Shown one piece after another: positions 34,365 through 43,144 of a DNA stretch of 64,000 nucleotides (the first letter of the stretch is position 1; each line of letters opens with the position of its first letter). The position numbers were made by a program, and so were the translations under genes. Where the stretch lies: contig NZ_SIRP01000001.1 in NCBI RefSeq assembly GCF_011634835.1, positions 124,001 to 188,000 of the forward strand, given 5' to 3'. The notes below the pieces were generated by a model. The model saw only the letters and a list, made by a program, of their open reading frames with translations, was not told the origin of the DNA and ran no database searches. The DNA is from Isoptericola sp. BMS4. GTDB lineage: Bacteria > Actinomycetota > Actinomycetes > Actinomycetales > Cellulomonadaceae.

Positions 34365-34421
34365 CGAGCGTCTCCGGTCGTCAGGATCCAGGCGCCGGAT
34401 CCTGACGACCAGAGACGCTCG
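34365..34421. terminator. Long hairpin B (shared-stem family)
   Basis: Two 25-bp arms (34365-34389 and 34397-34421) pair with a single mismatch around the loop AGGCGCC. The outer stem begins CGAGCGTCTC and the inner stem ends GTCAGGATCC. It lies 12 nt after the stop of the GH30 gene. Confidence 0.85.
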
Positions 34422-34433
34422 TCCAGGCGGTGG

Positions 34434-37400
34434 TCAGCCCTCGAGAGGCTGCCAGGGGCCGTGTTCGACGCCCGGCTCCTGGTTCCGGGTCCACCACTGC
34501 GCCTCGTAGCGCTCCCCGTCGTGGACGACGACGTCGCCCGCGGTGAAGATGCGCGACGGTGTCCACACGTCCGTCCCGTCGACGTCGCGGACCAGCTCCT
34601 GCCAGGGGCCGTGCACGGACGCGCCGGGCGCCTGCTTCCGGGACGTCCACGACGCCCGGAAGTGACCGCCGTCGTGGTAGGCCTCGTCGCCCTTGCGGTA
34701 CCGGGTGGCGGCGTCCCACACCGGCGACGGCTCGCCGGGCACCTTTGCCAGCACCTCGATCTCGCTGACCACCAGATGGGTGTCCGGGTGCGCCGTCATC
34801 ACGACGCGGACGGCATCGGCCCGCACCTCCGCGGGCACGCGGGCCACGAGGGTCTCGCCGTCGGTCTCCGCCTCGCCGACGGTCTGCCACGCGCCGTCCA
34901 CCCGCGCCTCGACGGCGACGCCGGTCGCCCAGCTGCGGTGCGACCCGTCGCGCCAGAAGTGCGTGACGACGCCGGTCACGTCACGCTCGGTGGGCAGGGT
35001 CACGGTGAGCGTGTCCTGCGGGTTCTTGTCGCCGGAGCGCCAGTTGGACCAGCCCTTGTCGCCGGTGTCGCCGTTGATCACCCGCTCGGCCGGGTAGCCG
35101 GGCTCGGTGTACGTCGCGGCGGCGGTGGTGCCGTCCGCGAGCGCCGCGTTCGCCTCCCCGGGCGGCGTGACGAGCACCCGCGCGGTGGCGGGCAGCGTGC
35201 CGCCCGCGCCGTCGTCCGCGGCCCCGGCCACCTGGACGACGCCGAGGTCGTCGAAGGCGCCCGCCGGGGCGTCGTCCCAGGTCACCGGGCGCTCGACCTC
35301 GGCCCCGCCGGCGGCGACGGCGGTCACCGTGGCGGGCAGCTCGGGCACGCCGCCGGCGTACGCCTCGGCACGCGCGGGCAGGGTCGCGGTGAGGGTGTCG
35401 ACGACGACGGTCGCGGTCGCCTCGACGGCACCGCCGCCGGGGACGGCGACCGTGCCGGTCACCTCGACCGTGCCCGCGTCGGCCCACGCGTCGTCTGCGG
35501 GCACGACCCAGGTGACGGGCAGCTCGCCGCGCGGCCCGTCGGGGTAGACGGGCGTGACCGTCGTGGGCAGCTCGGGCGTGGTGCCGGGGACGGCGAAGAC
35601 GTCGACGGGCTCGGTGGCGAGCACCGTCTCGTCGACGATCGCCCACCGCTGGTTGGCGCCGGAGGTCGCCCGGTACGTGCCGACCGGGGAGCCGTCGGCC
35701 CACGCCTCGCCGCCGACCTCCAGCAGCGTCCGCGACGACGCGTTGACCAGGGTGTACGTGCCGTCGCCGGTGGTGGACAGGATCCACCGCGCCTCCGGCG
35801 GGGCGTCGCCGTCCGCGGCCACCAGCACGGCGGAGGTGTCCGCGGTGACGGCGAGCCGCTCCCCCGTGCCCACGTTGGTCACGGCGTAGCGGGTGCGGTG
35901 CGTCCCGGAGCCCTCGGGGGCGCCCAGGTCGGTGAGCGTCCACAGCTGGTCGGCCGCGGCGGGGTCGTCGGTCTCGATGCGCACGCCCCCGTCGCCGTCG
36001 GGCGCCAGCGAGCGGTCGGACTGCACGCCGTCCAGGCGGAACACGTGGCCGTCCTGCGCCAGCGGGGCGTCCTCGGCGACGCCGGAGACGCCGTCGACGA
36101 CGAAGGTGGTCACCGACTCGGCGGGCACGGTGAGGGTGGCGGAGGCACCGGAGACGGCGACCGGGTCGCCCTCGACGAGGTAGCCGTCGGCGCTGGTCAC
36201 GACGGGCGTGACGGTGGCGCCGGCCGTGTCGGCGAAGCCGGACAGGTCGAGGGTGACGTCGCGCGAGGCGGTGTCGTCGTTGACGTGCACGACGGCGGCC
36301 CCGTCGCCCGCCGCGGACACGGCGGCGGTGCTGCTCGCGTCGTCGACCCCGATCAGCCGGTCGCCGGGCGCGATGTAGTGCGTGAAGTTCTGGGTGATCC
36401 AGTACTTCGTGTTGGTGTAGATGGGGCAGGTCTCCAGCGTGTCCTGCGCGGTGCAGGAGAACGGGATCTGGATCTCGCCCCAGTTGCCGCCCTCGGGGCT
36501 CTCGCCGCCGGGCGCCATGTTGTCGTAGTCCTCGACGGGCTGCCAGAACACCCAGGCGGAGGGCTCGAGCTCGCGCAGGTCGTCGACGATGTGCTGCGCG
36601 CTGCCGAGGCCCGACTCCATGGACTCGAAGTCCTGCCCGGTGCTGGACCAGGAGCCGCCGACCTCGCTCATCCACAGGGGCTTGTCCTCGCCCTTGGCGA
36701 TGTCGCGCACGGTGGTGCGCTGGCCGGTGCCGTAGGTGTGCACGTTGAGCTGGGACACCAGGTCGCGCACCCCGTCGGAGTACGCGTTCCAGTTGGTGGC
36801 GAACCGGCCCGGGTTGGTCTCGTCCATCGCGGAGACGACGGCGTCCGTCGTCGAGCCGGCGAGCTCGGCCGCGAGCGCGGGGATCACCTGCTGCTGCAGC
36901 TCCGGGCCGATGTGGGCGCCCTCCTGGCGGCCGCCGGTCGGGTTGCCTTCGTCCCCGAGCTGGGTGCCCCAGTAGTCGGTGTTGGGCTCGTTGAACGGGT
37001 CGATCGTGTCCACGTCGATGCCGTGCGCGTCCTCGAGGCGCTCGGTGACACCGACCATGTAGCGGGCGAAGTCTTGGACGCTCTCGGCCTTGAGCTGGTC
37101 GGTGCCTGCGTCGAAGTTGCCCGAGACGTAGCCGGACTCCGTCATGAACCAGGGCGGGGAGTTGCTGAACGTCTCCCAGTGGGTGATGTCGTCCTTGATG
37201 CGGTCGACCCACCAGCGCTGGGTGGCGTCCGCGTCGTCGTCCCAGTGGTCGGGGTTCGCCGGGTCCCACCAGTCCACGTCGTCGCGGGTGGTGCCCTCGG
37301 GGGCTTTCCACCAGCCGTCGACGGCGCCCCCGGCGCGCAGGTAGTCCGGCACGTCGGGGGCGTTGCCGCCGCCGACGTTGTAGCGGGCGATGTTGAGGTT

Positions 37401-37700
37401 CAGGCCCTCGTCGCCGAACACCATGTCCGCCAGGCGGTTCCGGATCTCGTCCGGGTAGTCGCCGGTGGCGTTGGCGAACCAGACGAGGCTGGTCCCCCAG
37501 CCCTCGAACGGCTCGCCCGCGTACGACGGGTCCGGGCGGACGGTGACGGTCCCGCCGTCGTCCGCCTCCGCGGCGACCGCCTGGGGGGACGCCGTCGCCG
37601 GGACCAGACCGACGGCGAGCAGCGCCGCCGCCGTGCCGGTGACGACGCCGGCGCGTCGTCGTGCGTTCCTTCGTCGTGCGTTCTCGTCGGTCGGGCTCAT
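34434..37700 (-). CDS. Secreted multidomain GH30 galactanase-type enzyme
   Basis: This 1088-residue protein has a signal peptide to about residue 44. The GH30 domain (about 50-480) starts PFEGWGTSLVWFANATGDYPDEIRNRLADMVF and resembles the GH30 endo-beta-1,6-galactanase branch. Glu238 (PFNEPN) is acid/base and Glu346 (MSEVGG) nucleophile. Then follow a ricin-type beta-trefoil (about 545-685, ends NQRWAIV), two bacterial Ig-like modules (about 700-860), an F5/8C-like domain (about 870-1000) and two C-terminal CBM5/12-type modules, the second with YEAQWWTRNQEPG and GPWQ. Two hairpins separate it from its neighbours. It should cut galactan side chains of arabinogalactan. Confidence 0.9.
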   Translation of the reverse strand: MSPTDENARRRNARRRAGVVTGTAAALLAVGLVPATASPQAVAAEADDGGTVTVRPDPSYAGEPFEGWGTSLVWFANATGDYPDEIRNRLADMVFGDEGLNLNIARYNVGGGNAPDVPDYLRAGGAVDGWWKAPEGTTRDDVDWWDPANPDHWDDDADATQRWWVDRIKDDITHWETFSNSPPWFMTESGYVSGNFDAGTDQLKAESVQDFARYMVGVTERLEDAHGIDVDTIDPFNEPNTDYWGTQLGDEGNPTGGRQEGAHIGPELQQQVIPALAAELAGSTTDAVVSAMDETNPGRFATNWNAYSDGVRDLVSQLNVHTYGTGQRTTVRDIAKGEDKPLWMSEVGGSWSSTGQDFESMESGLGSAQHIVDDLRELEPSAWVFWQPVEDYDNMAPGGESPEGGNWGEIQIPFSCTAQDTLETCPIYTNTKYWITQNFTHYIAPGDRLIGVDDASSTAAVSAAGDGAAVVHVNDDTASRDVTLDLSGFADTAGATVTPVVTSADGYLVEGDPVAVSGASATLTVPAESVTTFVVDGVSGVAEDAPLAQDGHVFRLDGVQSDRSLAPDGDGGVRIETDDPAAADQLWTLTDLGAPEGSGTHRTRYAVTNVGTGERLAVTADTSAVLVAADGDAPPEARWILSTTGDGTYTLVNASSRTLLEVGGEAWADGSPVGTYRATSGANQRWAIVDETVLATEPVDVFAVPGTTPELPTTVTPVYPDGPRGELPVTWVVPADDAWADAGTVEVTGTVAVPGGGAVEATATVVVDTLTATLPARAEAYAGGVPELPATVTAVAAGGAEVERPVTWDDAPAGAFDDLGVVQVAGAADDGAGGTLPATARVLVTPPGEANAALADGTTAAATYTEPGYPAERVINGDTGDKGWSNWRSGDKNPQDTLTVTLPTERDVTGVVTHFWRDGSHRSWATGVAVEARVDGAWQTVGEAETDGETLVARVPAEVRADAVRVVMTAHPDTHLVVSEIEVLAKVPGEPSPVWDAATRYRKGDEAYHDGGHFRASWTSRKQAPGASVHGPWQELVRDVDGTDVWTPSRIFTAGDVVVHDGERYEAQWWTRNQEPGVEHGPWQPLEG

Positions 37701-37744
37701 CGGTGAGCACTCCTCTCGCGTCGGTGCGATGGATCGGGGACCGC

Positions 37745-37802
37745 TGTGGGTACGGAGATGGCGAAGCTCCGGCGCCGGAACCTCGCCATCTCCGTACCCA
37801 CA
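37745..37802. terminator. Long hairpin D (different stem, same architecture)
   Basis: The arms TGTGGGTACGGAGATGGCGA (37745-37764) and its exact complement (37783-37802) enclose an 18-nt apex that is itself partly palindromic (CTCCGGCGCCGGAA). It lies 10 nt after the GH35 stop. The stem is unrelated to hairpins A-C. Confidence 0.85.
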
Positions 37803-37812
37803 ACGCTCGGGG

Positions 37813-39591
37813 TCAGGGCTCGGTGGGTCCGAGGTCGGGGGTGGCGACGAACCGGGCGCGGGCGGACGCGGCGCCCCGCAGCTCGAGCAGCACGAGGTCG
37901 TTCGCGCCGTCGCGCAGCAGCGGGCCGGGCACGTAGAGGGTCGCCGTCGGGCCCTCGCTGGAGTAGCGGCCGAGCAGCTCGCCGTTGACCCACGCGAGCC
38001 CCCGGGTCCAGCCGTCCAGGCGCAGGAACCGGTCGGTCCCCGCGGCGGCGTCGAACGTGCCGTGGTGGAACGACGGCCCGGCGAGGGGCGCGTCCGGGGC
38101 GGTCACCGGCCGCAGGGCGCCGTCGAGCAGCGCGGGCGCCTCGGCGACGCGCAGCGGCAGCGCCTCCCAGCCGGTGAGCTCGCGCCGCGCGGTGCGCACC
38201 GGGCCGAGCAGGCCCTTCGGCTCGCCGATGCGCGGGCCGTAGTTGACCCGGCCGCGGTCCTCGACGAGCAGCGTCAGCTCGCCCGCGCGGGGCGGCAGCG
38301 GCAACGCCGCGACGTGGCCCGTGCGGTCGAGCACGCCGACGGGCTCGCCGTCGAGGAACACGTGCGCCCGGTCGCGGACCTCGGCGACCTGCAGCACGGC
38401 GTCGTCGTCCTCCACCCGGGTGCGGTACAGCGCGAACCCGGACCACTGGCCGAGGGCGTCCATCGTCGGCGGCCGCTGCGCCGTCCGCCCGGCACCGGCC
38501 AGGGCGTCGACGACGTCGGCCAGCGCCACACGCCGGCCGAGGACGACGTCGCCCTCGGGCGCGAGCCCGGGCTCGGCGGGCAGCTCGTCGGGCACGGGGG
38601 CGTGCTTGGCGATCACCGCCCGCAGGGCGTGGAACTTTGCGGTGGGGGCGCCGTGCTCGGACAGGGGCGCGTCGTAGTCGTACGACGTGGTGATGGGCAG
38701 GTAGGTGCCCTTGTCGTTGGCGCCGCTGGTCAGCCCCGGGTTGGTGCCGCCGTGGAACATGTACAGGTTGACCGAGGCGCCGGCCGCGAGCAGCTCGTCG
38801 AGCTCGGCGGCCGTGTCCTCGGGCGCGGTGACGTGGTGGATCTGTCCCCAGGAGTCGAACCAGCCGTTCCAGAACTCGGTGCACATCAGCGGGCCGGTGG
38901 GCTGGTGACGCCGCAGGATCGAGAGACGCTCGGTGGTGCGGGAGCCGAAGTTCGCCGTCTTGTGGAGCTCCGGCAGGCCGCCGCGGCCGAGGTGCTCGTC
39001 GTCGGCCTGGTCGCTCGTGAACAGCGGCACGTCGATGCCGTGGGACCGGGTCAGACGCACGAGCTCGCGCAGGTAGCGGACCCGCTCGTCGTCGGGCACG
39101 CCCGGGTAGGCGCCGTACTCGTTCTCCACCTGCACCATGAGGACCGGGCCGCCGCGCGTGGTCTGCCGCGGCGCGACGACGGGCAGCAGGTGGGCGTAGT
39201 AGTCGCCGATGGCCCGCAGGAAGGCGGGATCGTGGCGCCGCACCCCCGCGCTCCCGTCCGCGAACAGCCAGGCCGGCAGCCCGCCGCCGTCCCACTCCGC
39301 GCAGATGTACGGACCGGGCCGCACGATCGCGTGCAGGCCCTCCGCGGCGACCAGGTCGAGGAAGCGGCCCAGGTCGCGGCGGCCCGTGAGGTCGAACTCG
39401 TCCGGGGTGGGCGCGTGGAAGTTCCACGCCACGTACGTCTCGATCGTGTTCAGGCCCATGAGGCGGGCGGCGCGGATCCGGTCGGCCCACTGGTCGGGGT
39501 GGACGCGGAAGTAGTGCAGCGCACCGCTGATCACCTGGAACGGGCGGCCGTCGAGCAGGAAGTCCCGCTCGCCGATCTCGAACGTGGGCAT
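37813..39591 (-). CDS. GH35 beta-galactosidase
   Basis: This 592-residue enzyme is a canonical GH35: ISGALHYFRVHPDQWADRIRAARLMGLNTIETYVAWNFHAP, RPGPYICAEW, VQVENEYGAY with acid/base Glu158, and CTEFWNGWFDSWG with nucleophile Glu239. The C-terminal third has the two jelly-roll domains usual for bacterial GH35. No signal peptide, so it works on imported galacto-oligosaccharides. It lies between hairpins C and D, downstream of the sugar importer. It probably removes terminal beta-galactose from fragments made by the secreted GH30. Confidence 0.96.
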   Translation of the reverse strand: MPTFEIGERDFLLDGRPFQVISGALHYFRVHPDQWADRIRAARLMGLNTIETYVAWNFHAPTPDEFDLTGRRDLGRFLDLVAAEGLHAIVRPGPYICAEWDGGGLPAWLFADGSAGVRRHDPAFLRAIGDYYAHLLPVVAPRQTTRGGPVLMVQVENEYGAYPGVPDDERVRYLRELVRLTRSHGIDVPLFTSDQADDEHLGRGGLPELHKTANFGSRTTERLSILRRHQPTGPLMCTEFWNGWFDSWGQIHHVTAPEDTAAELDELLAAGASVNLYMFHGGTNPGLTSGANDKGTYLPITTSYDYDAPLSEHGAPTAKFHALRAVIAKHAPVPDELPAEPGLAPEGDVVLGRRVALADVVDALAGAGRTAQRPPTMDALGQWSGFALYRTRVEDDDAVLQVAEVRDRAHVFLDGEPVGVLDRTGHVAALPLPPRAGELTLLVEDRGRVNYGPRIGEPKGLLGPVRTARRELTGWEALPLRVAEAPALLDGALRPVTAPDAPLAGPSFHHGTFDAAAGTDRFLRLDGWTRGLAWVNGELLGRYSSEGPTATLYVPGPLLRDGANDLVLLELRGAASARARFVATPDLGPTEP

Positions 39592-39639
39592 GAGTCGTGG
39601 AGCCTCTCGGGGAAGGGTGGTGCGGACGAGCCGGACCCG

Positions 39640-39698
39640 CCGAGCGTCTCTGTTCGTCAGGCTTCACGCGCGGAAACCCGACGAACAGAGACGCTCGG
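39640..39698. terminator. Long hairpin C (shared-stem family)
   Basis: CCGAGCGTCTCTGTTCGTC (39640-39658) pairs with GACGAACAGAGACGCTCGG (39680-39698) without mismatch. It lies 9 nt after the binding-protein stop and 48 bp before the GH35 start, inside what would otherwise be one operon. Confidence 0.85.
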
Positions 39699-39707
39699 TC
39701 GGTGGGG

Positions 39708-41051
39708 CTACTGGTTGACGGCGAAGCCCTGGTCGTTGCCGAACGTCGCGGACTGCTCCTGCCACGCGGCGAGGCCGTCCGTCAGCGTCGTGCCGGAGAC
39801 GTACGCCTGCCCGACCGTGTCGTTGAAGATGGAGTTCGCGTACACCTGGAAGGGCAGGTACTGCCAGCCCTCCGCGACCTGGGACGCCGAGTCGGCGAGC
39901 ACCTCGTTGACCTTCTGCCCGCCGAAGTACTCGAACTCCTGCTCGCGGAACTCCGGGTCCTCGAGCTCGGCCGTCGTCGCGGGGAACGCGCCCTCGTCGA
40001 CGCGGGTCGCGATGCCGTCGCCGACGGTCGCGTACTCCAGGAAGGCCCACGCCAGGTCGGCGTTCTCGCTGGCCGCGGGGACGGCGAGGGAGCTGCCGCC
40101 GTTCTCGGCGGTCGCCTGGCCGCCGTCCTCCCACTGCGGCATCGGGGCGACGGCCCAGTCGCCGGACGCGTCGGGGACCGAGGACTCCAGGTTGCCGCGC
40201 ATCCACGCGCCGATGACGAGCGAGGCGATCGACCCGTCGGACAGCCCCTGGTACCACTCGTCGCTCCACGACCCGACGGGGGCCACGAGCTCGTCGTCGA
40301 TCATGGTCTGCCACGTGTCGGCGAACTGCTGGGACCCGGCGTCGGTGAAGTCGATCGTCACGTCCGTGCCGTCCACCTGGTACGGGCGCCCGCCGGCCTG
40401 CCAGATGAGGCTCGTCGTGAAGCCGGCGTCGCCGACGTCGTTGGTGAGGTACGCCTTCGGGTCGGCCTCGTGGAGCTTGCGCGCCGCCTCGACGTACTCG
40501 TCCCACGTGGTGGGGACCTCGATGTCGTACTTGTCGAAGACCCGCTTGTTGTAGAAGAGGGCCATCGGGCCCGAGTCGGTGGGCAGCGCGTGGACGCCGC
40601 CACCCTGGGTGACGGCGCCCCAGGGGCCGGGCGTGAAGGTGCCGTCGAGCTGGTCGGCGCCGTAGGCGGTGAGGTCGGTGAGGGCGTCGGACAGCGCGAA
40701 CTGCGGCAGGGCGTAGAACTCGATCTGCGCGACGTCGGGCACCCCGTCGCCGGCGGCGATCGCGTTCTGCAGGGCGGTGTACTGGTCGTTGCCCGTCCCG
40801 ACGTTCTCGAGGTTGACGGTGACGTTCGGGTGCTCGGCCTCGAAGTCCTTCGCGACGGACTCGAGCGTCGGGTCCCACGCCCAGACGGTGATCTCGCCGC
40901 CCTCCTCGAGCGCGGACGCGGCGTCGGCGGTGGCCTCGCCGGAGTCGGCGGGGGCGTCGGCGCCGCCGCTGCAGGCGGCGAGCGGGACGGCGAGAGCGCC
41001 GGCCGTGAGCGTCGCGGTGAGCGCGCGGCGCCAGGGGGTGGAGCGTGCCAT
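39708..41051 (-). CDS. CUT1 sugar ABC transporter binding lipoprotein (SBP_bac_1)
   Basis: This 447-residue protein has signal RALTATLTAGALAVPLAACSGG, with the lipobox Cys near residue 28. Family-1 features are ITVWAWDPTLESVAKDFEAEHPNVTV, YTALQNAIAAGDGVPDVAQIEFYALPQFA and PTDSGPMALFYNKRVFDKY. ATG 41051 has GAGAGGA 7 nt upstream; a GTG at 41066 is part of that site. It captures a mono- or oligosaccharide for the two permeases upstream, probably galactose- or arabinose-containing given the enzymes in the locus. Confidence 0.95.
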   Translation of the reverse strand: MARSTPWRRALTATLTAGALAVPLAACSGGADAPADSGEATADAASALEEGGEITVWAWDPTLESVAKDFEAEHPNVTVNLENVGTGNDQYTALQNAIAAGDGVPDVAQIEFYALPQFALSDALTDLTAYGADQLDGTFTPGPWGAVTQGGGVHALPTDSGPMALFYNKRVFDKYDIEVPTTWDEYVEAARKLHEADPKAYLTNDVGDAGFTTSLIWQAGGRPYQVDGTDVTIDFTDAGSQQFADTWQTMIDDELVAPVGSWSDEWYQGLSDGSIASLVIGAWMRGNLESSVPDASGDWAVAPMPQWEDGGQATAENGGSSLAVPAASENADLAWAFLEYATVGDGIATRVDEGAFPATTAELEDPEFREQEFEYFGGQKVNEVLADSASQVAEGWQYLPFQVYANSIFNDTVGQAYVSGTTLTDGLAAWQEQSATFGNDQGFAVNQ

Positions 41052-41106
41052 GAGGGGTCCTCTCACTTCTTCGTCAGACGGATGGGGTCGAGCGGACGGG
41101 GTGGGG

Positions 41107-42030
41107 TCATTCCTTGACGCTCCCGGCGGCCAGGCCGGACTGCCAGAAGCGCTGCAGCAGCAGGAAGGCGACGACGAGCGGCACGATCGTGAGCAGCGAC
41201 CCGGTGATGACGAGGTTGAAGATCGCCTCGCCGCCGGCGGTGGCGGCCTGCGCGTTCCAGGCGTTGAGCCCGAGCGTCAGGGGGTACCAGGACGAGTCGC
41301 GCAGCATGATCAGCGGCAGGAAGTAGTTGTTCCAGGTGGCGACCATCGTGAACAGCAGCACGGTGACGATCCCGGGGGCGAGCAGCGGCAGGCTGACGCG
41401 GAAGAAGGTGCGGAACTCCCCGGCGCCGTCGATGCGGGCGGCCTCGAGCAGCTCGGTGGGGATCGCCTCGGCCGCGAACGTCCACATGAGGTAGAGCCCG
41501 AACGGGGAGATCAGCGACGGGATGATCACGGCCCACGGGGTGTTCGTGAGCCCCATCTGGCTGAACATGAGGAACGTCGGCACGGCGAGCGCCGTGCCGG
41601 GCACCGCGACCGCACCGATGACGACGGCGAACACGCCGCGCTTGCCGGGGAAGTCGAACTTCGCGAGGGCGTAGCCGCCGAGGATCGCGAGGAACGTGGC
41701 GCCGCCCGCGCCGACCACCACGTACAGGACGGTGTTGGCGAGCCAGCGCACGAAGACGCCGTCGTCGTACGTGAGCGTGGTGGCGACGTTGTCCCACAGG
41801 GCGAAGGAGTCGCCGAACCAGAGGCCGAAGGAGCTGAACAGGTCGCCCTGCGTCTTGGTGGCGTTGATCAGCAGCCACACCAGCGGGATCAGCGAGTAGA
41901 CCAGCACGATCGCGGTGAGCACCGTGAGCAGGGTGCTGCGGCGCGGTCGGGCGGACGGGACGCGAGGCGTGCGCAGGCGGGGCGCCGGACGCCGGGCGGC
42001 GGCGGGAGCGGCGGGGGTCGCGGTGGTCAC
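41107..42030 (-). CDS. CUT1 sugar ABC permease (MalG type)
   Basis: This 307-residue protein has a Pro/Arg-rich N-terminus and six membrane helices, starting STLLTVLTAIVLVYSLIPLVWLL. The EAA loop reads EAARIDGAGEFRTFFRVSLPLLAPG. GTG 42030 has AAGGAGG 10 nt upstream, within the end of the preceding permease gene. The pair resembles MalF/MalG-type importers. No ATPase gene is present in the locus, so a shared MsiK-type ATPase encoded elsewhere is expected. Confidence 0.95.
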   Translation of the reverse strand: MTTATPAAPAAARRPAPRLRTPRVPSARPRRSTLLTVLTAIVLVYSLIPLVWLLINATKTQGDLFSSFGLWFGDSFALWDNVATTLTYDDGVFVRWLANTVLYVVVGAGGATFLAILGGYALAKFDFPGKRGVFAVVIGAVAVPGTALAVPTFLMFSQMGLTNTPWAVIIPSLISPFGLYLMWTFAAEAIPTELLEAARIDGAGEFRTFFRVSLPLLAPGIVTVLLFTMVATWNNYFLPLIMLRDSSWYPLTLGLNAWNAQAATAGGEAIFNLVITGSLLTIVPLVVAFLLLQRFWQSGLAAGSVKE

Positions 42031-42035
42031 GGCGC

Positions 42036-42956
42036 TCAGGCCTCCTTGCGCATGCCGCGCAGCTGCACCACGTAGGCGATCACCATGGTGATCAGGCCCA
42101 TGATGATGGCGACGGTCGCGGAGTAGTTGTACTGCTGGCCGGAGAACGACAGCGAGTAGGCGTACAGGTTCGGGGTGAACGCCGTGGTGATCGCGTTCGG
42201 CGCCAGCGACTGCAGGATGCTGGGCTCGTTGAAGAGCTGGAAGCTGCCGATGATCGAGAAGATCGTGGCGATGACGAGCGCACCGCGGATGGCGGGCAGC
42301 TTGATCGCGCCGATGACGCGCCACTGCCCGGCGCCGTCGATCTCCGCCGCCTCGTACAGCGAATGCGGGACGACCCGCAGCGCGGCGTAGAAGATCAGCA
42401 TGTTGTAGCCGACGAACTCCCAGGTCACGATGTTGCCGATCGACGCCAGCACGAGCCCGGGCGACAGCGGGTCCGGCAGGCTGATCCCGAGGGCCTCGTT
42501 GAGGTTGCCGACCAGGCCGAACCGGGTGCCGTACATGAAGCCCCACATCAGCGACGCGACGACGGCGGGCACCGCGTAGGGCATGAAGATCGAGATGCGG
42601 AAGAAGCTCTTGCCGTACAGCCGGCCGGAGTCGATCGCGAGCGCCACGAGCAGGGCGATGCCGAGCATGATCGGCACCTGCACGACCAGGAACAGCGAGA
42701 CCCGGCCGAGCCCCTCCCAGAACTGCGGGTCGCTCATGGCGCGGGCGTAGTTGTCCAGGCCCACGAACGTGGTGCCGCCGACCATCTGGGTGCGGAACAC
42801 CGACAGGTACAGCGAGTAGACGATCGGCGCCAGGAAGACGAGCGCGAAGACCGCCATGAAGGGGCCCACGAACATCCACCCCGTCCAGCGCCGGCGGCTG
42901 CGGCGGTGGACGACGGTGGGCGTGCTCGCCGTCGTCGGCGGGGACGTCGTCGTCAT
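42036..42956 (-). CDS. CUT1 sugar ABC permease (MalF type)
   Basis: This 306-residue protein begins WTGWMFVGPFMAVFALVFLAPIVYSLYLSVFRTQM, the usual MalF/UgpA first helix, and has five more helices. The EAA loop is YEAAEIDGAGQWRVIGAIKLPAIRG. It is the first gene of the minus-strand unit; its start lies 23 bp from the LacI-type operator at 42980-42997. The next permease gene starts 6 bp after its stop. Confidence 0.95.
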   Translation of the reverse strand: MTTTSPPTTASTPTVVHRRSRRRWTGWMFVGPFMAVFALVFLAPIVYSLYLSVFRTQMVGGTTFVGLDNYARAMSDPQFWEGLGRVSLFLVVQVPIMLGIALLVALAIDSGRLYGKSFFRISIFMPYAVPAVVASLMWGFMYGTRFGLVGNLNEALGISLPDPLSPGLVLASIGNIVTWEFVGYNMLIFYAALRVVPHSLYEAAEIDGAGQWRVIGAIKLPAIRGALVIATIFSIIGSFQLFNEPSILQSLAPNAITTAFTPNLYAYSLSFSGQQYNYSATVAIIMGLITMVIAYVVQLRGMRKEA

Positions 42957-42979
42957 GACACTTCCTCGATCTCCCTCAG

Positions 42980-42997
42980 GATGTTGACGTCAACATC
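42980..42997. promoter_or_regulatory. LacI-type operator (perfect 18-bp palindrome)
   Basis: GATGTTGACGTCAACATC is a perfect palindrome with central CG. It lies 23 bp upstream of the permease start and 147 bp upstream of the divergent LacI gene start. It is the likely site for repression of the importer. Confidence 0.85.
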
Positions 42998-43013
42998 GCG
43001 CGTCGCGGTGATC

Positions 43014-43031
43014 GATGTTGACGTAAACATG
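43014..43031. promoter_or_regulatory. Second LacI-type operator copy
   Basis: GATGTTGACGTAAACATG repeats the first site with two changes in the right half. The centres are 34 bp apart. It is closer to the LacI gene and may mediate autoregulation. Confidence 0.75.
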
Positions 43032-43144
43032 GACTAGGGTGATCGTGCACCGTGGCCGAGCGGACGTCAACCCCGAGCACCCGCCGGTGCCGGATCGAGA
43101 CCGCACCGAGACCACGGCCGAGGCAAACCGTGCAGGAGGACAGC

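Noticed and set aside
33636-37706. Very long open frame on the plus strand opposite the GH30 gene
   Set aside because: The opposite strand encodes a complete GH30 enzyme with signal and catalytic residues. The plus-strand frame is Arg/Val/Gly-rich without motifs, as expected for a GC-rich shadow.
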